This document shows, one piece after another, positions 57,119 to 64,000 of a DNA stretch of 64,000 bases. Each line of letters starts with the position of its first letter. Positions within the stretch are counted from its first letter, which is position 1. This stretch comes from Bordetella pseudohinzii (GTDB lineage Bacteria > Pseudomonadota > Gammaproteobacteria > Burkholderiales > Burkholderiaceae_B). Position numbers and translations under genes: made by a program. Under the pieces are notes generated by a model, which saw nothing but the letters and a program-made list of their open reading frames with translations, did not search any database and was not told where the DNA came from. The DNA is taken from assembly GCF_000657795.2 (NCBI RefSeq), contig NZ_JHEP02000011.1, positions 1 through 64,000 of the forward strand, read 5' to 3'.

Positions 57119-57895
57119 TTACCTGCCGCTCCAATGGACGATGCGTTTTTCGATCAGCAGAAAAAGGATGTTCAGCACATAGCCCAGGGCGCCCGCGGCC
57201 AGGATGGCCGCGTACATCTCGCGCACATTGAGCACTTGCTGGGCGTTGATGATGCGGTTGCCCAGGCCGTTTTCGGCGCCGATGAACATTTCGGCCACGA
57301 TGACGATCACCAACGCCATCGACACGCCGCTGCGCAGGCCCACGAACGTCGGCTGCAGGCTTTCCCAGATCAGCACATCCTTGAAAATGCGCCAGCGCGA
57401 GGCGCCCATCACCCGGGCGGCCATCACGCGCTGCTTGCGGGCATTGAGCACGCCATAGGCGCTGTTGAACAGGATGACCAGCACCGCGGCGAAGGCGGCG
57501 ATGGCGACCTTGTTCAGATCGGTGACGCCGAAAATCATCAGAAACAGCGGGATCAGCGCCGAGGAGGGCGTGGAGCGGAAGAAGTCGATCAGGAACTCGA
57601 CGCTGCGGTAGAGCTTTTCATTGCTGCCCAGCAGCACGCCCAGGGGCACGCCGATGACCGCGGCGATGATGAAGGCCTGCAGGCTGCGGCTCACCGAGGC
57701 AATGAAGTCGGTGAGCAGCGGACCGCCGGCCATGCCTTGCGCCAGGGCGCTCAGGGTCGCCGCCGGCGTGGGCAGCAGCACGGGGCTGACCAGGGCCAGC
57801 CGCACGGCCAGGTCCCAGACCAGGAACAGGGCCAGCGGGCCGACCAGGGGAAGCCAGCGCGTGAGATCAGGGGCTCGCTTGGAGGAAGTCGGCAT
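57119..57895 (-). CDS. ABC transporter permease, nitrate/sulfonate/taurine type
   Basis: A 258-residue permease with six predicted helices (LVGPLALFLVWDLAVRLAL at the start) and the EAA-like loop ASRWRIFKDVLIWESLQPTF. Lies 3 bp from both the ATPase and the binding-protein genes. Confidence 0.9.
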   Translation of the reverse strand: MPTSSKRAPDLTRWLPLVGPLALFLVWDLAVRLALVSPVLLPTPAATLSALAQGMAGGPLLTDFIASVSRSLQAFIIAAVIGVPLGVLLGSNEKLYRSVEFLIDFFRSTPSSALIPLFLMIFGVTDLNKVAIAAFAAVLVILFNSAYGVLNARKQRVMAARVMGASRWRIFKDVLIWESLQPTFVGLRSGVSMALVIVIVAEMFIGAENGLGNRIINAQQVLNVREMYAAILAAGALGYVLNILFLLIEKRIVHWSGR

Positions 57896-57898
57896 GAA

Positions 57899-58900
57899 TC
57901 AACCCTTGTAGAGCATGCTGTCCACATTGACCTTCTGCGCGAACACGCCCTTTTCGGCGAAGAGGTCGAAGAATTTCTGGAAGTACTGCACGTCGCTGGC
58001 GGTGAATTCGTTGTAGAGCGTGTAGGCGGCCAGCGGCACTTCCTGGGTCATCGGGCCCTCGATGGCGGTGTAGCCCTTCAGGTATTGACGGGCTTCTTCA
58101 GGCTGCTTGCGCACCAGTTCGATGCCCCGCGCATAGGCCTGGATAAAGCGCTTGGACTCTTCGGGATGCTTCTTCAGGAAGGCCGTCGTCAGCGAGGCCG
58201 AGCCGCCGAACCAGGGCGCCATGGGGTCGCCCAGCACATATTTGGCGATGACGCCGGACTCCAGCACCCGCGTGGTGCCGTTCAGGCGGCCTACCGTGCC
58301 GGTGGGCTCCAGGGTGTAGCAGGCGTCGAGCTGGCCGGCGGCCACGGCGGCCACGTGCTGGCTGATGGCCAGTTCGACCACGGTCGCGCCGGTGGCGCCG
58401 GCGCGCTCAAGCACCGTGCGCGCCAGGGTCGCGTTCTGGATGCCGGGGCCCGAGCCTACCTTCTTGCCCTTGAGATCGGCGATGGACCGCACCGGGCTGT
58501 CCTTGGCCACGATGAATTCGTCCAGCACATGCTGGGCGTTGCTGGGATTGGAGGCAAAGATCTTGAACAGTCCCGGCGAAGCGATCTCGCCGATGGCGAG
58601 GTTGGCCGAGCCGGTGCCGTTGGCGCTGCCATCGGAACGGCCGGCCAGCATGGCCTCCATCACCTGCTGCGCGCCGGCGAATTTCTGGGCCTCGACGTTC
58701 AGGCCGGCTTCCTTGAAATAGCCCTTTTCCATGGCGGCATAGAAGGGCAGGCCGGCGGCCACCGGCCAGAAGCCGATGCGGATGACCGGGCTGGCTTGCG
58801 CGCGGCCCAGGGACGGCAGGCCCAGGCAGGCCGCGCCCAGGGCGGCGGTTTGCACCAGACGGCGGCGGGACAGGTTGATCAAGGACGAACGTTGGCTCAT
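57899..58900 (-). CDS. ABC transporter substrate-binding protein, NitT/TauT type (Tat signal)
   Basis: A 333-residue periplasmic binding protein. A twin-arginine signal SRRRLVQTAALGAACLG is followed by the mature start PVIRIGFWPVAAGLPFYAAM, typical of SsuA/TauA-like proteins; later KKVGSGPGIQNATLA and LDACYTLEPTG. First gene of the operon. ATG at 58900; the longer open frame upstream is not a signal peptide. Confidence 0.9.
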   Translation of the reverse strand: MSQRSSLINLSRRRLVQTAALGAACLGLPSLGRAQASPVIRIGFWPVAAGLPFYAAMEKGYFKEAGLNVEAQKFAGAQQVMEAMLAGRSDGSANGTGSANLAIGEIASPGLFKIFASNPSNAQHVLDEFIVAKDSPVRSIADLKGKKVGSGPGIQNATLARTVLERAGATGATVVELAISQHVAAVAAGQLDACYTLEPTGTVGRLNGTTRVLESGVIAKYVLGDPMAPWFGGSASLTTAFLKKHPEESKRFIQAYARGIELVRKQPEEARQYLKGYTAIEGPMTQEVPLAAYTLYNEFTASDVQYFQKFFDLFAEKGVFAQKVNVDSMLYKG

Positions 58901-59198
58901 GAAGGCGCTCCGGGTTGGCGCTTGCCTTGGCGACAAGCTTGTATACCAACCCCAAGCAAAGACCGTGCCAGTTCTCTCCCCGCGGCGCGCCTGGCGTTTT
59001 GCCAAGGGCGGACGCTTCCGGATGGCCGGTCGCGCACTGCCGTGGTGCATGCGTCTGCCCCAGAACAGGCGCCGCCGCCCGGCAAGCTGACGAAAATCTG
59101 AACAGCAAACGAAAATTGTTTACACTCGCATTCGCTGAAAAATGTGATCAAACGGGTCGGCCGCGGGGCGGTCCGCACCCACACTCAGGAGAAGTTGG

Positions 59199-60497
59199 AT
59201 GCGCAAATTGCTGCAAGGCATGTTGCTGGTGGCCGCCGTCGCGGCGGGGGGCGCCCAGGCGGCGGTCGAGCCCAAGGCCGTGGTCAAGACTTACGCGGAT
59301 ATCGCCGCCGCCGGCTACAAGGACTCGCTGAGCACGGCGCAGGCCCTGCAGCAGGCGGTCGATGCGCTGATCGCCCAGCCGAGCCCGGCCACGCTGGCCG
59401 CCGCGCGCCAGGCCTGGATCGCCGCCCGCGTGCCTTATCAGCAGACCGAGGCCTTCCGCTTCGGCAACCCCATCGTCGATGACTGGGAAGGCCGCGTGAA
59501 CGCCTGGCCCCTGGATGAGGGCCTGATCGACTATGTGGACGCTTCCTATGGCACCGAGAGCGACGAAAACGCTTTCTATGCGGTCAATGTGATCGCCAAC
59601 GCCAAGATCTCGGTCGGCGGCAAGACCATCGATGCCAGCAGGATCACGCCTGAATTGCTGTCCGAGGTGCTGCACGAGGCCGACGGCAACGAGGCCAATG
59701 TGGCGACCGGCTATCACGCCATCGAATTCCTGCTCTGGGGCCAGGATCTCAACGGCAGCGGCCCGGCGCCCAAGGACCGCGCCGGCACGCCCCAGGAGCG
59801 GCACGCCGGCAACCGGCCGCACACGGATTTCGATCCCAAGCAGTGCACGGGCGGCCATTGCGAGCGCCGCGTCGAGTTCCTCAAGGCCGTGACCCAGCTG
59901 CTGGTCGATGACCTCAAGGAGATGGCGGGGCAATGGGCCGAGCAGGGCGCCGCCCGCCAGGCCGTGGAGGAAGATCCCAAGGCCGGCCTGGTGGCCATGC
60001 TCACGGGCCTGGGCAGCCTGTCGTATGGCGAGCTGGCCGGCGAGCGCATGAAGCTGGGCCTGATGCTGCACGATCCCGAAGAAGAGCACGATTGCTTCTC
60101 CGACAACACCCACAACTCGCACTATTACAACCAGATCGGCATCCGCAACGTCTATCTGGGCAGCTATACGCGCCCGGATGGCAGCCAGGTGCAGGGCGCC
60201 AGCCTGTCGAGCCTGGTCAAGGAAAAAGACGCCAAGCTGGACGCCGAGGTGCGCGCCAAGCTGGATGCGACCGTGGCCGCCATGCAGGCCATGCGTGACC
60301 GCGCCGAGAAGGTCGAGACCTACGACCAGATGATTGCCGAGGGCAACAAGGAAGGCAACGCCGTGGTGCAGGCCGCCATCGACCGCCTGATCGACCAGAC
60401 CCGCAGCCTGGAGCGCGTGATCGCCTTGCTGGAGCTGGGCGATGTCGCCATCGAAGGTTCCGACAGCCTGGACCAACCGGACGCCGTATTCAAGTGA
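59199..60497 (+). CDS. imelysin family (M75-like) iron-regulated protein
   Basis: A 432-residue secreted protein. Signal peptide LLQGMLLVAAVAAGGAQA; the imelysin motif GYHAIEFLLWGQDLNGSG (HxxE) is present, and a second duplicate half with HDPEEEHDCFSDNTHNSHYY. Imelysins take part in iron or haem uptake at the periplasmic or outer membrane surface. First gene of a four-gene operon, with ATG after CAGGAGAAG. Confidence 0.9.
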   Translation: MRKLLQGMLLVAAVAAGGAQAAVEPKAVVKTYADIAAAGYKDSLSTAQALQQAVDALIAQPSPATLAAARQAWIAARVPYQQTEAFRFGNPIVDDWEGRVNAWPLDEGLIDYVDASYGTESDENAFYAVNVIANAKISVGGKTIDASRITPELLSEVLHEADGNEANVATGYHAIEFLLWGQDLNGSGPAPKDRAGTPQERHAGNRPHTDFDPKQCTGGHCERRVEFLKAVTQLLVDDLKEMAGQWAEQGAARQAVEEDPKAGLVAMLTGLGSLSYGELAGERMKLGLMLHDPEEEHDCFSDNTHNSHYYNQIGIRNVYLGSYTRPDGSQVQGASLSSLVKEKDAKLDAEVRAKLDATVAAMQAMRDRAEKVETYDQMIAEGNKEGNAVVQAAIDRLIDQTRSLERVIALLELGDVAIEGSDSLDQPDAVFK

Positions 60498-61990
60498 AAC
60501 CGCTGGTCGTATTGCTCCTGGCGGCGCTGGCCTCGGCCGGCGCCAGCGCCCGCGGCGACCTGAGCGCCGAAGACCTGCAGCGGGTGCGCGGCATCACCGC
60601 GCCCACCCGGGATTTTTCGGCGCCCGAGGCCTTCGAGACCATGCAGGCGGGGGCGGCCACCGTCAAGAAGCTGATCAACGCCGATATCTTTTCGCACGCC
60701 TCGGCCAACCTGAGCTTCGAGGGCCGCCAGCAATTCCTGGTGGGCAATGGCCTGTTCCGCAAGGACTGGGTGTCGGCGCCGTCTTCCACCCAGGCTTCCG
60801 ACGGCCTGGGCCCCTTGTTCAATGCGCGTTCCTGCCAGGCCTGCCACGTCAAGGATGGGCGCGGCACGGTGCCGGGCTTCGACCCGCTGGCGCGCACCGA
60901 TGCGGTGGCGCTCCTGCTGCGCCTGTCGGTGCCGCCCGCGACCGAAGCCGAACGCCGCGCGCTCTCTTCCGGAGAGCTGGCCGCGCTGCCCGAGCCCGTC
61001 TATGGCGCGCAGCTGCAGAACTTCGCCGTGGCCGGCCTGCCCAGCGAGGGGCGCATAGCGGTCGAGTACACGCCCATCACGGTGCGCCTGGCCGGCGGCG
61101 AGACGGCCATCCTCATGCGGCCCGCCTATCGCATCGAGGACCTGGGCTATGGCCCCATGCGCGCGGACACGCAGATCTCGCCGCGCCTGGCGCCGCCCAT
61201 GATAGGGCTGGGCCTGCTCGAGGCCATCCACGAGGACGACATCCTGGCGCATGCCGCCGCCGACAAGGGCGACGGCATCAGCGGCAAGCCCAATTGGGTG
61301 CATGACCTGCGCACCGGCGCCAAGGTGCTGGGGCGCTTCAACTGGAAAGCCGGCCAGCCCACGGTCGAGCAGCAGAGCGCGGCGGCCTTCTCCAACGACA
61401 TGGGGCTGTCCTCGCCGCTGTTTCCCAGCCACCATGGCGATTGCACGGCCGCGCAGCAAGCCTGTTTCGACATGCCCCATGGCGCGCAGCCGCATCTGGG
61501 CGAGCACGAAGTGCCGGCCCGCCTGATGGACTTCGTGAGTTTTTATTCCAACAACCTGGCCGTGCCGCAGCGGCGCGACCCCGACGATGCGCGCGTGCTG
61601 GCGGGCAAGAAGCTGTTCTACGAGGCCAATTGCATAGGCTGCCACGTGCCCAAGTACGTCACGCGGCGCGATGCCAAGCAGCCCGAGCACCAGTTCCAGC
61701 TGATCTGGCCGTATACCGATTTGCTGCTGCACGATATGGGCGAGGGCCTGGCCGATGGCGTCAGCGAAGGCCAGGCCAACGGCCGCGAGTGGCGCACGCC
61801 GCCCCTGTGGGGCATCGGCCTGACGGCGGTGGTCAATCCCAACGCCACGTATTTGCATGACGGCCGCGCGCGGAGCTTGCTGGAGGCCATCCTCTGGCAT
61901 GGGGGCGAGGCCCAGGCCGCCCGCGACCGCGTGGTCGCCATGACACCGGCCGAACGGGCCGATCTCATCCGCTTTCTGGAGTCCCTATGA
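60494..61990 (+). CDS. di-haem oxidoreductase (DUF1111, putative thiol oxidoreductase)
   Basis: A 498-residue periplasmic c-type cytochrome. Signal peptide LVVLLLAALASAGASA; haem sites CQACH (about residue 116) and CIGCH (about residue 379), and terminal MTPAERADLIRFLESL. It overlaps both imelysin genes by 4 bp. Known to accompany imelysins in iron-responsive operons; it may oxidise or reduce iron for uptake. Confidence 0.9.
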   Translation: MKPLVVLLLAALASAGASARGDLSAEDLQRVRGITAPTRDFSAPEAFETMQAGAATVKKLINADIFSHASANLSFEGRQQFLVGNGLFRKDWVSAPSSTQASDGLGPLFNARSCQACHVKDGRGTVPGFDPLARTDAVALLLRLSVPPATEAERRALSSGELAALPEPVYGAQLQNFAVAGLPSEGRIAVEYTPITVRLAGGETAILMRPAYRIEDLGYGPMRADTQISPRLAPPMIGLGLLEAIHEDDILAHAAADKGDGISGKPNWVHDLRTGAKVLGRFNWKAGQPTVEQQSAAAFSNDMGLSSPLFPSHHGDCTAAQQACFDMPHGAQPHLGEHEVPARLMDFVSFYSNNLAVPQRRDPDDARVLAGKKLFYEANCIGCHVPKYVTRRDAKQPEHQFQLIWPYTDLLLHDMGEGLADGVSEGQANGREWRTPPLWGIGLTAVVNPNATYLHDGRARSLLEAILWHGGEAQAARDRVVAMTPAERADLIRFLESL

Positions 61991-63057
61991 AATTCCTGCT
62001 TTTGGCGGCGGCGGGCCTGTTGGCCGCCGCGCCGGCCGCGGCCGCGCCGCCGGCCGATCTGGGCCGGCGCCTGGCCGAAGGCTATGCGCGCCCGGCCATG
62101 GCGCGGCTGGACGACAGCGCCCGCGTCATGCGCCAGGACCTGCGGGCCTGGTGCGCCTCCCCGGGGCAGGAAGGCGCCGCCAAGGTGGCCGACGCTTTCG
62201 GGCGCCTGGCGCAGGCCTGGGCCGGCGTGGCTTTTCTGCGTTTCGGGCCGCTGGTCGACGGCAATCGTTTCGAGCGGCTGTCTTTCTGGCCGGATACGCG
62301 CGGCGTCATGCCCAGGCAGGTGCAGGGCGCGCTGGCCGCGGCCGACCCGGCCTTGCTCGCCGAAGGCGCGTTAAAGGGCCGCAGCGTGGCCGTGCAGGGC
62401 CTGCCCGCCCTGGAATACCTGTTGTATGGCGAGCCGGGGCTGCTGCGCCACGCCGCGCGCGATGCTGCCGGATCGGCCTATGCCTGCGCCTATGCCGTGG
62501 CCGTGGCGGGCAATATCCAGGGCCTGGCGGGCGAGTTGCGCCAGGCCTGGGGCGGGCAGGGCGTTTTCGGGCGCCAGTTCACGGCCCCTGGCCCGGACAA
62601 TGCGCTTTACCGCAGCGCCCAGGAAGTGGCGGCCGAGGCCATGAAAGCCCTGTCGACCGGCTTGCAGTTCGCGCGCGAAGTCAGTCTGCTGCCCGCGCTG
62701 GGCGCCGATGCCCAGGCGGCCCGTCCCAAGCGCGCCGCCTTCTGGCGCAGCGGCCAGTCCACCGCCGTGCTGGCGGCCAGCCTGCGCGGGCTGCTGGCCT
62801 TTTACCAGGCCGGCGGCTATGTCTTCGCGCCGGGTTCGCAGGGCCTGGCCGATACCTTCAAGCATGAACTCGGGCAAGCCGAGGGCCTGGTGGCCGCGGC
62901 GCCGGACGACGCCGAGGCGGCATTCACGCAGGGCGAGGCGCGGGCCGCGCTGACGCTGGCCGCCATGATCCTGAAGAACGCCAAGGACGTGATCGACCAG
63001 GACATCGCGCCGGCCCTGGGCGTGACCATCGGATTCAATGCGCTCGATGGCGATTGA
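61987..63057 (+). CDS. second imelysin-like protein
   Basis: A 356-residue secreted helical protein. Signal KFLLLAAAGLLAAAPAAAA; the characteristic GLPALEYLLYGEPGLL motif (ALE in place of HxIE) shows that the His of the HxxE motif is replaced by Ala here. Helices and the length resemble IrpA. Overlaps DHOR and DUF1513 genes. Confidence 0.87.
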   Translation: MKFLLLAAAGLLAAAPAAAAPPADLGRRLAEGYARPAMARLDDSARVMRQDLRAWCASPGQEGAAKVADAFGRLAQAWAGVAFLRFGPLVDGNRFERLSFWPDTRGVMPRQVQGALAAADPALLAEGALKGRSVAVQGLPALEYLLYGEPGLLRHAARDAAGSAYACAYAVAVAGNIQGLAGELRQAWGGQGVFGRQFTAPGPDNALYRSAQEVAAEAMKALSTGLQFAREVSLLPALGADAQAARPKRAAFWRSGQSTAVLAASLRGLLAFYQAGGYVFAPGSQGLADTFKHELGQAEGLVAAAPDDAEAAFTQGEARAALTLAAMILKNAKDVIDQDIAPALGVTIGFNALDGD

Positions 63058-64000
63058 CCGGCGCGGTTTTCTTGCCCTGGGCGCGCTCCTGCTGCCCGGC
63101 CGCCTGCTTGCCGCGGCTGACGCGCGCTATGTGACGGCGCGCCAGCGGGCCGCCCGACACGAGGTCGTGGTGCTCGATGAGCGGGGGCGCGACCTGCTCG
63201 TGCTGCCCATGCCCGACCGCGGGCACAGCTTTGCCATCGACGGCGAACGGGCCACGGTCTTCGGCCGCCAGCCGGGTTTTTTTGCCCTGAGTTTCGATCT
63301 GCGCGGCCGCCAGCCGCCCCAGGTGATCGAGGCCGCCCCGGGCCGGCATTTTTTCGGCCACGGGGTCTATCTTCCCGGCGGCCAGCTGATGCTGGCCACC
63401 GAAAACGACTACGAGGCCGGGCAAGGCGTGATCGGCGTCTACGACGTCAGCGGCAAGCCGCGCCGCGTGGGCGAGTTTTCCAGCGGCGGCATCGGGCCGC
63501 ACGAACTCATCCTGATGCCGGACGGCAAAACCCTGTGCGTGGCCAATGGCGGCATCCTGACCCACCCCGATTACGGCAAGCTGGAACTCAACCTGGACAC
63601 CATGCGGCCTTCGCTGGCCTATCTGGACGCGGCCAGCGGGCGATTGTTGGAGACGGTCGAACTCGATCCGCGCTGGCATCGCCTGTCCATCCGCCACCTG
63701 GCCCTGGCCGCCGACGGCGCGGTGTGGTTCGGCTGCCAGCATATGGGGCCGGCCCACGAGCGTCCGGCCCTGGTCGGCCGCCATCGGCGCGGCCGCGCGC
63801 CCGAGTGTTTCGCCGGCGATCCCGAGCGGCTGCGCGGCATGCGTAACTACGTGGGCTCCGTGGCGGCCGACGCCAGCGGCAGCATCATCGCGACCTCCAG
63901 TCCGGTCGGCGGGCAGGTGCTGTATTGGGATGCGGCCAGCGGCAGGCAGCTGGGCGCCACCGACCTGGCCGACGGCTGCGGCGTGGCGCCGGCGCCCGGC
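63047..64000 (+). CDS. DUF1513 beta-propeller protein (partial, runs off the window)
   Basis: The first 318 codons are present. A Tat-like start IDRRGFLALGALLLPGRLLA is followed by propeller-type repeats (GHSFAIDGERATVFGRQP, GVYLPGGQLMLATENDYEAG, GIGPHELILMPDGKTLCVAN). DUF1513 proteins usually complete the imelysin/DHOR operon. The start ATG lies 11 bp before the end of the imelysin gene. The C-terminus is outside the window. Confidence 0.85.
   Translation, partial: MAIDRRGFLALGALLLPGRLLAAADARYVTARQRAARHEVVVLDERGRDLLVLPMPDRGHSFAIDGERATVFGRQPGFFALSFDLRGRQPPQVIEAAPGRHFFGHGVYLPGGQLMLATENDYEAGQGVIGVYDVSGKPRRVGEFSSGGIGPHELILMPDGKTLCVANGGILTHPDYGKLELNLDTMRPSLAYLDAASGRLLETVELDPRWHRLSIRHLALAADGAVWFGCQHMGPAHERPALVGRHRRGRAPECFAGDPERLRGMRNYVGSVAADASGSIIATSSPVGGQVLYWDAASGRQLGATDLADGCGVAPAPG

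Noticed and set aside
59080-59198. Fur box upstream of the imelysin operon
   Set aside because: The AT-rich stretch around 59105-59125 does not match the 19-bp Fur consensus well enough to call by eye, although iron control is expected from the genes.

Overview
The window looks like a stretch of a high-GC betaproteobacterial chromosome, most likely Bordetella or a close relative (Alcaligenaceae). The reasons are the dense GC-rich coding, many Pot-type and NitT-type ABC transporter cassettes, the dapA-bamC, roxA-mutS and imelysin operon blocks, and beta-proteobacterial style small lipoproteins. The species call is inference; no rRNA is present.

Left chromosomal flank (1-8.3 kb): a minus-strand operon (Pot-type ATPase, quinone oxidoreductase, glutathione transferase, a divergent AroQ-like protein, GhrA-like 2-hydroxyacid dehydrogenase) faces away from a CzcO-like flavin monooxygenase. 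An ECF sigma factor, a cardiolipin synthase and tRNA-His(GTG) follow.

Prophage (about 8299-32019): a 23.7-kb element is inserted in the 3' end of tRNA-His, bounded by a 35-bp repeat (32/35 identical). It carries an int/xis operon, a CI-like S24 repressor with five related operator sites in two clusters, a Cro/YdaS-like protein, two replication proteins, a contractile-tail module (gateway, sheath, tube, chaperone with frameshift, short tape measure, baseplate hub, spike, W, J, I, fibre, Tfa), lysis genes (M15 endolysin, two membrane proteins, Rz/Rz1) and an AT-richer cargo ORF. No terminase, portal, protease or capsid gene exists between the early genes and the tail genes, so the element can at most make headless contractile tails: a defective prophage or a tailocin.

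The outstanding system is at 26.18-28.34 kb. The tail fibre gene ends in a cassette that can be exchanged: two further C-terminal cassettes lie on the opposite strand just downstream, each beginning with the same 13-bp core (CACTGCAAATGCA) in an orientation and reading frame that would join them to the fibre by inversion. A second tyrosine recombinase resembling shufflon recombinase Rci lies next door. This is a three-ended tail-fibre shufflon on a headless contractile tail.

Right flank (32-64 kb): a beta-hydroxyacid dehydrogenase; a GNAT; a Pot-type ABC operon with an XRE-cupin regulator and divergent binding protein, tautomerase and hydrolase genes; an AhpD-like protein; a Tat-exported beta-carbonic anhydrase; an unknown two-gene pair with a DUF1828-like member; a YpfJ-type metallopeptidase; a Sua5/YciO protein; an M50 protease; dapA-bamC; roxA-mutS; dodecin; a six-copy array of DnaA-box-like dyads; an FMN reductase; HpxZ; a GntR-regulated NitT-type ABC operon in which the AtzE amidase appears reduced to a 39-residue stub; and an imelysin / di-haem oxidoreductase / imelysin / DUF1513 iron operon that runs off the right edge.
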